Positions 20,392 through 32,106 of a DNA stretch of 64,000 bases are shown one piece after another. Made by a program: the position numbers and the translations under genes. The stretch comes from Mytilinidion resinicola. Taxonomy: Eukaryota > Ascomycota > Dothideomycetes > Mytilinidiales > Mytilinidiaceae. The notes beneath the pieces are model-generated. The model was not told where the DNA came from. It worked only from the letters and a program-made list of their open reading frames with translations, and did no database searches. Position 1 is the stretch's first letter, and every line of letters begins with the position of its first letter. The stretch lies in the NCBI RefSeq assembly GCF_010093595.1, contig NW_022985470.1, forward strand, positions 320,736 to 384,735, given 5' to 3'.

Positions 20392-21686
20392 ATGGGGTTT
20401 GCTCTACTGGATAAAGCTAAATCGTCCAATCAAGAGACCTTAAATCTCGAGCATGTACTGCCCGAAGAGCTTCTCTTAGCTGCCCGGGTGTCCAAAACTT
20501 TCGGCCGGATTGCCCAGGAACCTCTTTTCCATACAATCGACTTGTACTCAAACTTCCCTACCGTCGTGTTTAGAGCAAAGCAGCTACTGCGCACTCTTGC
20601 CTACTGAGAAGATCTGCGGAATAAAGTCAGGCAACTGTCTATCGGCATTAGCAAAGTTGGGGGGAGTTGTCCCGAAGAGAACCCGCTTCCCCGAGATGCT
20701 GTTTCAATCATATTAAAGGTCTTAAAAAACATAGGATGGACAGCTGAGAGGTTCCGTGAAGGCCGCGGGGAGATTTTTGGGCCTTTACTAGTTCTTCTTC
20801 CCTCACTGGAGTCATTGAGCATTCGGAGTGAGTGTGAAAGAAGCGGTTATGGCGCCCTCTTTGGCACTTGGAAAGTGCCACTAGAGAAGATTCCAGCGTA
20901 CTCAAAGCTCCAGACCCTAGCCATTCACCAACCACGTGGCTCTATCATACCGTGGTTCAAGGCCGGGGCACTACACTCTATCCTTATACCTCAGCATCTT
21001 ACTCGGCTAGAGCTCTCGTGCATCGACTTCAAGACCCTCAACAATATCACCACCACCCTCCCGACAGAGCTATCAAGAATCAATCATCTTTCCCTCCAGC
21101 ACGACGGATTAGCTCATTTAGGCACAATCCCGCTCTTAGGCAAGCTCCTTGTCTACGTCGGTTCACTAAGTTCTTTCACCTTCACCGATTGCTCAGACTG
21201 GTCGCCAAGGGGAAGGTGCTTTACCTGCTACTTCCACTTGCTAGAGCATCTCAACGCCTCCCATGAAAGCCTAGAGCAGCTAAATATAACATTGGATCGA
21301 CGAACAAACACTTTGAGACCTTCAATCGCATGGCACATCACCAGCCTCGCCCCTTTCACGTGCCTACGACACCTGGAGATTGAGCAGCTTGCACTCGTGG
21401 GTCGCCCTTTCAGGCGAAAGCTCGAGGCGGTTGAAGGTGGGCTTTCGGAGATATTCCCAGCCTCCCTGGAGACGTTGATGGTTCACGGCATGGATGTGGA
21501 GCTGATCGAGCTCGTGAATCACATGGAAAATGTAGACTAATGGAACGAACTGAAGACGAGCCAACAGGCTTAGAAAAGTGCGCCTACGGGGTCTATACAC
21601 CCCACCCCAAGCTGGAATATCTCAAAAGTGTTTCTTTCCACGGACCGGGATCTAGCATGATATTGGAAATCGTCGGATCGACTTAA
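20392..21686 (+). pseudogene. F-box-like family 1, broken copy 3
   Basis: It reads from an ATG at 20392 with LPEELLL followed at once by AARVSKTFGRIAQEPLF. Relative to the intact paralog about 13 residues of the F-box core are missing, in frame. A TGA at 20605-20607 then interrupts a frame that is otherwise open to 21540; the paralogs have Arg (RPDL) at that site, so CGA to TGA is likely. Beyond it the LRR-like part is well kept (LTRLELSCIDF, LNASHESLEQLNI, HLEIEQLALVGRPF). At 21538 the frame stops again, but another frame is open from 21540 to 21686 (ending ILEIVGST), suggesting a further shift or a shortened end. Function is likely lost. Confidence 0.72.
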
Positions 21687-22537
21687 TGCGACGGGCGAGA
21701 GTAGCCTGTGTTCTTTACAATACGATAAAGACAATCATTTTCTTTGATAGAGTCTTTCAATGTTCTCGCGAGGGTGGAGACACGAAGAGGTTTGTTGGAG
21801 ACGGTGGTTGCAGATGACGTAGTCAGAAGTTTGGCACTGAAAACAACCTTGATTTCGAGACAATCCGAGCTCCCACTTTACCCAGATACGAGGGAATTAT
21901 TAGTTCTCAGCTTCAAACTGATTTCGTTGTAGGAGTTGCAAACCAAACCACTCGCCTCTACGTTGAGGTGCTTATTGGCAATATTTATGAGTTGCATTTG
22001 GATTTCTATTAAAATCGATTGGATAGCTCGAGAAGTTCTATTATCAAGAGTTATTACTATAACCTGTCGAGTTCTCTATACTTAGGTGCTACTAACTTGT
22101 GCTGAATTTCCGAAGAAGTCTTTGCTGGCCAGCGTTTTAGGTGGCTTATAGCTGTCCCCTGATTCATCCGACATAACAATTCGGGAAGCGGTTAATGATG
22201 CATTTATGAATGCGGCTATATACGCAAAATGTAGCTCTGACTAGCTCCTTGTACAGTTAATGGGCCTGGGAGCAAGGAAGGGTTACTAAGCTGACTAATC
22301 TTCCCATCGCGCCTCGCCGACGTGTTAGACTGTTCGAAGGTGAACAACTTGGATCTATGGCCACGATGTGTTGATCTCTGTCGTTAAGGAGCCGGCACAG
22401 TGGAACTTTACATCTCCAATGAACTCATCACTTTCTGATACACCACGCCACTGTCCTAGACAGGTGATGCTTTCCTGGAATTGATAGATCTACATCTTAA
22501 ATTGAGAGTAGTTGCTAACTAACCACAGATGCTCGCC
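21687..22537. other. Intergenic, no gene seen
   Basis: No supported gene. A CTAAC branch-like motif with an ACAG just before the next gene (22515-22528) suggests a possible 5' intron end there. Confidence 0.4.
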
Positions 22538-24114
22538 ATGCCAAATACGGATCCACTGGACACCCATTCCACTTCCACCATGGCTACTGCATCCACACCC
22601 GTCGCTTTGCCGTCGCTTCCTGTCGAAATCTTCGACAACATTCTTGACCAGCTGCAAGAGCTCATTGAGAAAGATATTGAAAAGCTGGAGGGTGTCATGA
22701 GACAGAGGAAGGCACATAGCAGAAAGCGAGAGCGTATCATGAGATGCGAAGAGCGAAAGAGAATGCGGATGACTCTGTATTCGGTTCGCCTCGTGTGCAG
22801 AGAAATCAGCACCAAAACTCGCATCCATTTCGCTCGCCGCTACGTCAAAGGGTGGAAGCTTAATCTCAATGAGCAGGCAAAGATCCAAGACCTCTTCATC
22901 ATCTCAAAGAATCCCGACTTCTCCGCCACTCTCCAGAGACTTACTGTCAACATTACCTATTCTGAAGAGGAACCCGTGGATGACTTCGAGGAGGGCCGCA
23001 AGCCCCGGTCCGAATCAGACCCATTTCTGTGTCGAGAAGAAGAACACCGATTCTTCAACGTCAAGGAGAACATTGTAATGATCACTGAGGCTGTTTCGCA
23101 TCTGAAGAATCTCGACTGGGTCGGCTTCGAGCATAAAAACTTCGACAGTAGCTGTGTTCGGTGGGAGAAGGGGACGTGGAACACGGAGAACGCCCATATT
23201 CTTCGGATTGTGGAAGCCTTCCTTCCTCCTATGAGGAAGCGGACCAACGCTGTATCGAAAATCCACATACGTTTACGTGCCTGCTATATCCTCGGTCTCG
23301 ATATAAAGTTCTTTAACCAGATCAGATCCTTCCAACATCCATTTAGTGAGCTGCGAAATTTGACCTTGAGGCTGGTCAACCTCGATGACGCTAGTAAGTA
23401 CTTTTTCTACGGTGCCCACAGATTGCAGCACCTAGTATCTCTATCGCTGTTTTCCTTACAACGTCATGTCAAATTTTTGCTGCGCATGACTAACGCGCTA
23501 CCCGTAGGCGCAGAACTAGACGGTCTGATTTCTGAATTCGTCGCCTTCCTCAACAATTGCCAGAACTATCCTCGCTCGACCTGAGCTCAAATCTCTCCTA
23601 CCGTAGCGCCGACATCATCAGACGTATGAGCACCAACCTTTGCCTGCCTAAACTCAACCAAGTCTACTTTCATACCATCCGATTCCGACCTAAAGAAATG
23701 ACCGCTCTCATACGAACCAATCGAGAGTGCCTCACACGTCTCCACCTCACCGACAAGGTTTCAGCCATTGGTGGATCTTGAAGAGATTTCTTGGGGGACT
23801 TGTGTACTGACCTTGCCGGGTTGCTGGTCTTGAAGATCGATCACACATTCGATGACTGCAGGAAAGTCTCTTTCGGGCCTATGTTTGACGGCCGGGTACA
23901 CACAACCCCGATGTATGCGGTGGGAGGAGATGACATGGCCCAGCAATTGTTACACATGATCGGCTGCTTGCAAGTGGGAGATACTCATGCTCCACAGATG
24001 CCGAAATCTGCGCGAGCTAAAGGCGGAAGGTGGATGTTTGCTCGAAGCAGTTCTTTTCCCGAGCTAGTGGCCAAAAATGCCAGTACTCACCTGAGCAGAT
24101 ATTCAAGTATATAG
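22538..24114 (+). pseudogene. F-box-like family 2, broken copy
   Basis: Paralog of the intact gene at 25957-27401. It starts at MPNTDPLD (22538; an ATG three codons earlier is also in frame) and carries LPSLPVEIFDNILDQLQEL, then VRLVCREISTKTRIHFARRY. The intron is conserved in position: donor GTAAGT at 23394, branch TGACTAACG, acceptor GTAG at 23507 (114 bp). Two lesions follow. Near 23555 the frame shifts by one base (FLNN then LPELSSLDLSSNLSYRS in the next frame). At 23779-23781 a TGA replaces the Trp of the paralog's GSWKGFLENL. After it the frame matches again (FDDCRKVSFGP versus YDDCKRVLFSD) to 24114. The first lesion could be an assembly error; both together make a pseudogene likely. 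Confidence 0.75.
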
Positions 24115-25956
24115 GTCCTCAGACGATTGCTGGTAAGGAAGTTTCTCAGGAGGCCGTAGACGGCATCAAGATGGTCATCTTCTGTGTGGGTAACGGTTCA
24201 ACTGGCCTAGGCCTGAAGGTGGTTGAATATTGAATTATTCTACAGAGCTTCTGAATGGTCTAGGTCTAAGGTGTGTACTAGAGCTTATCTATAGATTTTA
24301 TCAGGTTACACGCTTAAAGTGCCATTCGTCTCGTCTTTCTGCTAGGCCTACATGGCTATAGTGCACAAAAATAACTGATCCGTAGATCTTAATGCATATC
24401 TTCTTGTATCTTCTCTGCTGCAAATAAAGACATTCTTATAGTGCATTCATGTGATCTCTATGCAGACCCTACTTCCATTATACGAAAATGAAGATATTTA
24501 TGGCCTCAATTGGATGTGAATAATGATTGCCTTGGAGGACATTGGCCTGCAGCTCCGAGGCTTTATATTCGTTCATGTGTACGTAAATCGTAAGCTTACG
24601 CAGCTTCCCATTGATATGCTCCCCATTATCTTCTAGCTCAATATCCCCACCGACTTCTACACTCAGTCCTCGCAATTCTCGACCAATACTCTGTTCCAAG
24701 CACATGAATTGTACAGAGGGCCCATGAAGTAGCTCGCCTTTTAAGGAGTTGGAGAGCGTAGATCGTGGAGCGTCGATTAATCGAGTAGCACATCGTTATT
24801 TATGCGGTTGTGTGAGGAGGATGATGAGGATAACAACTGCTGAACAGGCATCCCGAGTGGTCGGTGGGATCAAAGAGTGTTAGTCTGGGTGTTTTCAAGG
24901 ACGAAACAATGAGATGCTCGGAAGTGCATTGAGTACCTGTAAACAACGGAATCAACGAATAACCTCATGACCTCGGACACCAGAAGAACCCATAGTCTGT
25001 AGCGCAGGGTCTTACTCTTTATTACGAGAGAAACCACTGACGGTATGCTGAGATGATTTAGAGGCTAGGCTACATCTTCTTGGCAAGGCGCCGAGATCTT
25101 TAGTAGAGCGAGGGAACGGAGCACACAGGGCGTTCTGTTCACTAAACCGGTAGATGCCACACTGATATTTGCACTGCCTCCGAGTAGCTCTGATGGTCGG
25201 ATTTCAGCTCCAGCGGCGTTGTGGTAGTTATCCAGCGTACTGCACAATCTGTCAGTGAGCACATCTGCAGCCTGTAACGATCTCTGGGTTAAACCCAGCT
25301 GGGACACACTGCCTCTACTCCACTCAATTCTCCTACATTAAATAAAAACTGGTTCACTCGAAGGTTCGCTTCAAGTTTGATATTAAAGAAGAACGGCCAG
25401 TGTCACGGAACAAGGAGCTGTATGCCGTGTACGTGATGTATGGGATGACGATGATAAAGAAGAGAGAGAGGTCTGGAGGAAGGTAAGGTTATGTACAAGG
25501 TGGCATGCGCCTGCCGTAGCCCTCACCGCTACTCCCTGACAGTCAGTGCGCAATTTTATGCCTCGCTCACATGCCACTCTCATGAGATCGTCAGCAACGT
25601 TTGTGCAATGGTGCTTGAACCAAGCTTGATTGTTCTGTTCTAGCTTATCTATATATTGAGTTTGGTACAATGTAAAGTTCGAGAGCGCACATAGCCTGAC
25701 AACGAGTATTCTCAAAACCAGAGTTCAACGTTGGAGGTCCTGAGAGTCATTGGTGGAAGACAGCTATCGAAAGTACTTCTCGCCGTGAACTGTGGGGCAG
25801 GCCTGGGTTTACTGTCGGGCTGGAGACGAGGTTGTTTCGGGGTGAAATTGCGCTCTTGAGGTCCGCTGCCTCAACTTAACAAAAATCTTTCCCTGACCTT
25901 GGAGCGTCACCCTACCCACCTCTGACCTCTATCCTTCTTCAGCGAAGGTCACCGCC
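24115..25956. other. 1.8-kb intergenic region
   Basis: No gene supported. Minus-strand frames at 24478-24705, 25065-25307 and 25383-25715 have no recognisable motif or intron partners. No repeat boundaries found. Confidence 0.45.
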
Positions 25957-27401
25957 ATGCCCGACACCAAATCCCCCTACGACTCCACTTCCTCTGTTAT
26001 GGCAGCTACGTCAAATCGCTCCACACTCCAGTCGCTTCCAGTTGAAATCGTTGATAACATACACAACCGACTTCAAGAAGAGATAGAGAAAGACCTGAGA
26101 AGATCATGGCACACTCAGTGGGAGGAAATTCAGAAGTGGTGGCTTCGCTTCAACAGATATGCATTACGTCTTGTTTGTAGGGAATTGGACGGTAAAAGCC
26201 GCCTTCATTTCGCACACCACTACTTCCGATGCTGGACTATCAATGTTCACTCGGAAAAGGAGCTTCGAGATCTCCAGATGATCTCGAACAACCCTGACTT
26301 CGCCGCCAGTCTTCAACGTCTGGCCGTCAATGTGTGTTACTTTGACGAAGAACTCATAAATGAATACGGCCCAACTCCCCTCATTTTGAGAGACCCTAGC
26401 TCAGCTGCAGCTCGACAACGCGAATACAATTTCTTCGACAACCAAGAGAACAGGACATGGATTTCTCAGATCATTAGCCGCCTCTCGAACCTGAAGAACA
26501 TTACTCTTGCGCACAGCGATGCCAATCACTATGGCTCATATATTGGACTCCGCGTTCTATGGGAGCAGCCAAGGTGGAGCAAGCAAAACTCACACATACT
26601 TCGCATGACGGAATCCTTCCTCGTTCCCAAGTTCAACAGCAGTACCACTTTATTGAGTTTGGAGGCATGGATGAGCTGGCGTGGGGTGCTCGGCCTTGAC
26701 ATCCAGTTCTTCAAGATGGTGAACGGTCGCTATGATGCCTTCAGCGAGCTGCGGTCGCTGGCGATCACGTTGGTTAATCTTGATGTTGGTAAGTCTCTTC
26801 AATGCTGGATAAGGCCTGTTTTTTGGTTGATAATGCTAACAAGGTCCATACAGGTTGCGCTTTACTTGAGTCTATCCTGGGATTTATCGAATTCCTGAAC
26901 AGCGCACCGATGTTATCTTCCCTTCACCTACGCTCGAATCTATCATACCACAGTCAGTTCATCGTCAAAGCAATGAGCAAGGATGTCCACCTCAAGAAAC
27001 TGAATAACCTTCGCCTGGACAACTTTCGCTTGGAGCCCGAAGATGTCCTAACGCTGGTCCAGAAGCACCGCGCTTGTCTTACGACACTATACCTTAGACA
27101 TAAGGTCTCCATGGTGAGAGGGTCATGGAAAGGGTTCCTCGAGAACCTGCGCTCGGATCCTGCTGGATTGAAAACCTTCGGCTTCGAAGATGCATACGAC
27201 GACTGCAAGCGTGTGCTCTTCAGTGACCCGAGCGGATGGAGGCCTTTCCGGGCTACAGTCGACGAAGGAGAAGATATGTGGGAGCGGCTGGCACAGATGA
27301 TCAGCTGGTTGGGGGTGGTGGACACTGATGACCCTAGGATGCGGGGAGTGGATCTGGATGCAATGAACCTTGAATTCCCAAACATGTTAGAGCTACTATA
27401 G
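25957..27401 (+). CDS. F-box-like protein, family 2, intact copy
   Basis: Exons 25957-26788 and 26854-27401 give 459 residues. The 65-bp intron has donor GTAAGT, branch ATGCTAACA and acceptor ACAG, and joins NLDV to GCALLESILGF in frame. The ATG has a CCGCC context. The N-terminus carries LQSLPVEIVDNIHNRLQEEI, and after an extended charged helix LRLVCRELDGKSRLHFAHHY. This is an F-box-like fold with an insertion between its helices, a layout shared with family 3. The rest has irregular leucine-rich strands (LSSLHLRSNLSY, LTTLYLRHKV). The closest relative is the broken copy 2 kb upstream on the same strand, so the pair arose by tandem duplication. Likely a ubiquitin-ligase adaptor or a related scaffold; substrate unknown. 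Confidence 0.72.
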
Positions 27402-27445
27402 TAGGTCATCAGTCTAGGCACGTGGAATCCTCGCTGCTCAAGCTC

Positions 27446-27880
27446 GAGACTTGCGAACTCGACGCCGCTGTGATGAGCAGTTCAGCCAGTTGGTAGCTAG
27501 CCAGCCACAAGGCAGTCTAATTATCATTGCAATGACCTTTACATCATTTCTGATTGTTACAAGTCTGACTTACATGGAAATACTACTGTTCGGGCTACAG
27601 TCTTGCAACCGCGACACCACCATAAGGAGAAATTCGGCTTCAGGGTAGTTGGTTAGTTATAAGGCACTCTATAGTCAAAAGGCAGTATAATTCTTACTGC
27701 GTTAAAGTTTACATTATGTTTAGATATTATAAGTCTACGTGCATATATACACCACTGCTAGAACTCTGATCTTGAGAGCCCAGCACCGCTGTTAGGAGGG
27801 CCTTAGCTAGCTAGTAGCTGGTAAGTCAAGAGGTAGCCTCATTTCTGTTGTTTAAAAAGCGTGCGGACGGCGATGTGACG
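27446..27880 (+). repeat. Three diverged tandem repeats of about 150-170 bp
   Basis: Units begin near 27446, 27597 and 27765 with CTTGCGAACTCGAC, CTTGCAACCGCGAC and CTTGAGAGCCCAGC. Units 1 and 2 continue with a TAGTTGG/AGCTAGCC block and AAGGCAGTNTAATT. Units 1 and 2 also share a GACCTTTACATCATTT/AGTTTACATTATGT stretch followed by ACAAGTCTGAC/ATAAGTCTACG. Identity is roughly two thirds by eye. The array follows the intact family-2 gene directly. Confidence 0.5.
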
Positions 27881-28069
27881 GTGTGGTAAGCGCTCCGTAG
27901 AATGTTCATGTACTGAATCATTCACTGAAACATAAGATACCGGAGGTATTTATACCAAGCCATAGCAATTCTTCTTCCGCAATTCTCCACCTCTCCTACC
28001 ACCATTGACTATATTCCACCCCTACATACCACCACCATTTCACTACCACAACCTCACGTTACATACAAG

Positions 28070-29184
28070 ATGTCACATTCACTATCCAATCTACTTGAGG
28101 CGTTCACGCGCGTTCGCAATACTTGGTCTGCAATCACGAGTTCAGCTCAGTCCATCGCGTCCGAGATGGATCCATTTCCCCTCTCGGTTACTGAGGTCTT
28201 CGAGGATGATCCGCCAAAGCTTCCTCGAAGATATGCATCTACACTTTGTCCTCTTTCCGCTGTCATTGCAGCAAATACTAATACACACAAAGCGAAATTG
28301 AAGCTATCTTGATCTTCCGCCATGCGACCACGATTCTCCAACAACTACCTCCCGAGCTTCGACTCGAGGTGCTCAGGCATGCTTTCCGTGAGTACGGCAA
28401 CATCAAACAGCGCACCAAGCTTGACTATAGCGTTGCACCATGGAACGAGCTCAAGGGATTTGCGCAAATCTACCACTTAGCTACTGAGTCCGGAACGCTG
28501 CCCAATACCTCACTCAACGAGTCCAAATTCTTCCCCTGGCGCTGGACCCACCCACGATGCACTGGCATGCTTGCCGCCGAAGCAATGGAAGCCGTATATG
28601 AGACGAACCCCTTTAGACACGGTATTGTCAATGTCGAGCAATGGCTGGCTTCACCACGGTGGCATACTCTTGATATTCCCCCAGGCCGCTTCGTTGGTGA
28701 TCTCTCGATCCATATCAATCTAAAAGATATGGATAAGATATCGCTGAAAGATGTTGCCACATGTCTCACGAAACTACCGAGACTGAGGCACTTGACAATC
28801 TATCTGGGAGGAATAAAAGCAGGTTGGGAGGTACTTTTGGACATTCCGGATTATAAGCACCGCAAGGCGGTCGTCGACGGCTTGCGCAACAACCCTTGTT
28901 CGATGCAAATACTGAAGCAACTCAGGGACACGATGGTCTCTAATCAGATGGAATTCTCGATTTTTCTGGTCGAAAAGAGACCCTGGATAGACCTAGATCC
29001 AATCCATGGACTAGGACACATCCTGATGGATATTGGGTTCTGTTTTGCTGACGAGCAGCCTCCTTATTCAGACTTGCCACGCGAGCAGGAAGCCCTTATG
29101 ATCTGGGTGGTAGTTCAATGGACATCTGGGAAAATGAAGACTGCGGAACTGGACTCGTACGAGGCTTTACTTGGTTACACGTAG
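28070..29184 (+). CDS. F-box-like hypothetical protein, 5' structure unresolved
   Basis: The main frame (about 28293-29184) carries LQQLPPELRLEVLRHAFREYG, an F-box-like motif, then a helical body of about 280 residues with ATCLTKLPRLRHLTIYLGGI near the middle. This frame has no ATG before its motif. Just upstream an ATG at 28070 opens 80 codons in another frame (MSHSLSNLLEAFTRVRNTW), ending where a TACTAATAC branch motif (about 28276-28284) and an AAAG acceptor (28292) appear. So an intron ending at 28292 is likely, but I found no good donor in matching phase; a frameshift is the alternative. It is not close to families 1-3. Role presumably as for other F-box-like proteins. Confidence 0.5.
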
Positions 29185-29725
29185 CCGCTGCCTGTGTCTG
29201 GGACTGGCCCAACAATCTGAGTATTACGGCAGAACCACTTCACCGAAAGACATAGACTTGTTCCATATACATCTTTTGAATCTCGTTCTCGCCATGTTCC
29301 GGGTAAAAGTTCCAGCAGGAGCAGCAGCAGCTATGAGGCACGATACAACATGTTGTATCCAATCATGGGTACTTAGAGTCCTTACGGACACAATCAAAGA
29401 TTATGGAAGATTAAGCACTCCATATCATGTAGTCCTCTCGGTGAAACATAAGCTATCTCTAGTCTAATTTGGAAACGCGCTAGTAAGCTTAAGCAATCGT
29501 AACACCTGACCGCAGTACAGAAAATAGTCGAAGAATACAACGGACCACCATTATCCTAGCAATAAGTGAAGCAAGCTAAATCAATGGGGGGCACTGCACA
29601 CCCCCTTTTCACTTCCCACACCCCCTCTCATCTGATCTTCAAATTGGCTGGATCGGTGCGGAGCTTCGTCCGGAGCTCTGCTCTCACGTGCGACCGCAAG
29701 TGTATCCTGTCCAATTTACTTAGGC
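29185..29725. other. Intergenic, no gene seen
   Basis: 3' flank of the F-box-like gene; a 98-codon frame at 29171-29467 overlaps its end and lacks motifs. Confidence 0.4.
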
Positions 29726-29809
29726 GTATGTGAGGCTGTACGTGAGGCCGTATGAATAGCCGTATGAGAGGCCTCACGAGCTGCCTCAAGAGCTGCCTCG
29801 CGAGCTGGT
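29726..29809 (+). repeat. 12-bp minisatellite, seven units
   Basis: Seven consecutive 12-bp units, such as GTACGTGAGGCC, GTATGAGAGGCC and TCACGAGCTGCC, diverging along the array. It lies in the promoter region of the family-3 F-box gene; 29810-30317 is otherwise empty apart from a CA/CCA-rich leader before the ATG. Confidence 0.65.
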
Positions 29810-30317
29810 GTACGTATAAATGTACGCACAGCCACATGTATACGTCATTCCGTTTTAATATTACTACGATGCACCACAGGCAGTAGTAGGAAGATGTTTG
29901 AATAGCTGTGACGAGACAGTCGAACAATGTACAGTTTGGTGAAACCACCAATCATGTGATGCAGAGAAATATCTTATAGTGTCGTTGCCAGTAAGTGAAT
30001 ACCTAACTTTAAAGTGAACTAAAGGTGACTTAGCAGCTTTCGCCTCCACGCGGTGCTGGTCAGGTACTTTGTATTTAAAATCGCAGTTTCTGAGTTATTT
30101 CATTCGTTCTACTCTCCAACACACACACGCCCACCACCACAGCAGCAGCTTCTAAATACACCACCCTCCCAATTCTTCACCTCCAGAAGCTCTCCACTTG
30201 TTTAGCTTGTTGAACAGGATTACGCCTATTGCTAGTTCTTCCATATCTACCTCAGAAAAAGCAATAGCTCAAAGAGGAGCCTCCATCATCAAAGCAACGA
30301 CAAATACCTATACCTCC

Positions 30318-31859
30318 ATGACGTCTCCACAGAGCATCATGATCGAGGTAGACTCCTCCATGAACAGGGCTCATGCAGAGGCTCTTACGTTACCTGGGCT
30401 GCCCACTGAGATCATTGAGGATATCGTCGGAAGGCTCTTTGACAGCGGAAGAAAGACTAGATCGCGATACAAGCATGGAAAGCGAGATCTATGCAGCCTT
30501 CGCTTGGTCAGTCGAGAAATGAACCACAAGTCCCTGTGTGAGTTTGGACGACGCATTTTCAAGGGCACCACCGATGCATACTGGGGACAACGGGCGTTGA
30601 GCTTATCCAAGACATCACTCCAGCGCCTCGAAGAGAGCTCCGAACATCCCGTCTTTGGACCAGCCGTCCAACAACTAAACTTCCAGCTCGACTGTTATGA
30701 CAAAGAGTACGCTAAAGAACTTCAGGGCGAGATGATGTTTCCTAGGTTTCGCTTCCAGCCAATCCGCCCCGACTACTATCGAATCACTTCAATCGACACG
30801 AGGGAATCGATTTATCGAGCGGTCTCTGGTCTCCAAAACTGTCGCACTGTCAAGATAGATTTCCAATCCAAATACAACTTTGGCAAGATAGACGCACAGG
30901 CTGCCTTCGATTGGAAAACATGGTGCACGGACATTTACACCATGACACACTTAGTCGCCATAATCCTTCGGTCACTCCTGCTCAACGGAAGATTGCTTGA
31001 ACATCTTTCCGTAGGGGAGGATGACCAAACAAACTGGTGGACGGCCCGCGGATTGGCCATCGACCTCTTGTATTACGATATCTTTATGAGATATCCTAAC
31101 GCGTTTTCGCAAATGCGGAAGCTCGATCTAGCTCTATGTCTCACTGATTGGTCAATCTTTCCCTTCCAGACGGACGAGATATTCCGTAGCGCTGGCAACA
31201 CGCTGGAACATCTGGCATTAAGGCTCGACCTCACTACTCGCAGCCGGGACCTTCTCCACCAACTAGCTGCTCGTCCCATTTCTCAGCACCTCTCTGTGCT
31301 CAAGCTCACTGATTTCTGGGCCCGGGATGCCGACTTGACGAGTCTACTAGGTAACCACGCAGCCACCCTCAAGGAGGTAGAATTCAACCGAATCATCCTG
31401 GGTTCCGGCTCACAATGGGCTACAGTTCTGCAATTCATCAACACCGAGCCATTCCACCTCCGGCGCCTTAAATGCACCTATCTTATCCAGCTCGAACGTC
31501 AAGTTCGCTATATTTGCTCCTACGTTGGGGTCTCGTTCGTCGGCCACCATGAGGTTTTCGACCTCGATGTCGTAGACTATTCCAACGCTGATCCGACGCA
31601 GCAACAGCGTGCCCACTACCTTGGCAGCGCCCTTGTAAACGACAAGTTGTTGAAGGATGGTGATTGGGTTGCTGTGGGTCTCAAAGAGGCGCCTAGGCGG
31701 TTTACAATCGAGACGAACCACCAAGACTTCCACGTTGAGCTCGGGGGACTCATTCAGAGTATGCTGCTTTGCCTGGTAGCATCGCCGCATCTACGGATCG
31801 GACACCCGGGTTATCGTAACAAGGCTCAGTTGCCTTATATCTATCCCCGTGGCATGTAA
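30318..31859 (+). CDS. F-box-like protein, family 3, copy 1
   Basis: 513 residues, single exon, from the ATG at 30318 (MTSPQSIMIEV); the frame is open upstream from a TTG at 30198. The N-terminus has LPGLPTEIIEDIVGRLF, a charged insert, then LCSLRLVSREMNHKSLCEFG, an F-box-like fold. It continues with PVFGPAVQQLNFQLDCYD and LQNCRTVKIDF, irregular leucine-rich strands, and ends with RRFTIETNHQDFHVELGGLI. The minus-strand gene at 51214-52752 is a paralog of nearly the same length (512), sharing HPVFGP, LENCRTVKVDF and RQFTICAEYDDFHEVLRDLI. Both copies are open, unlike families 1 and 2. Likely a ubiquitin-ligase adaptor; substrate unknown. Confidence 0.73.
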   Translation: MTSPQSIMIEVDSSMNRAHAEALTLPGLPTEIIEDIVGRLFDSGRKTRSRYKHGKRDLCSLRLVSREMNHKSLCEFGRRIFKGTTDAYWGQRALSLSKTSLQRLEESSEHPVFGPAVQQLNFQLDCYDKEYAKELQGEMMFPRFRFQPIRPDYYRITSIDTRESIYRAVSGLQNCRTVKIDFQSKYNFGKIDAQAAFDWKTWCTDIYTMTHLVAIILRSLLLNGRLLEHLSVGEDDQTNWWTARGLAIDLLYYDIFMRYPNAFSQMRKLDLALCLTDWSIFPFQTDEIFRSAGNTLEHLALRLDLTTRSRDLLHQLAARPISQHLSVLKLTDFWARDADLTSLLGNHAATLKEVEFNRIILGSGSQWATVLQFINTEPFHLRRLKCTYLIQLERQVRYICSYVGVSFVGHHEVFDLDVVDYSNADPTQQQRAHYLGSALVNDKLLKDGDWVAVGLKEAPRRFTIETNHQDFHVELGGLIQSMLLCLVASPHLRIGHPGYRNKAQLPYIYPRGM

Positions 31860-32106
31860 AATTGAGGGATGAAGGAGATTGAGATGGGGCCATAGGAAAA
31901 TGTAGCCATGTGCAGACAGGCTCCGGTGGACATAGACCGGGAGCTCTGAAGTGCACAAGCTCCAAAATCTACTGGATTATTATCCCATATTCTGACTTCT
32001 TAGACCAACGTCTGAATCTTAGTGAGCTCGACGATGCATTCAAGCAAAACCAGTACCTATTGCCCCGAGGTCCTCCAAACCCCCACTCCCCCCAACCCCT
32101 CCACCT

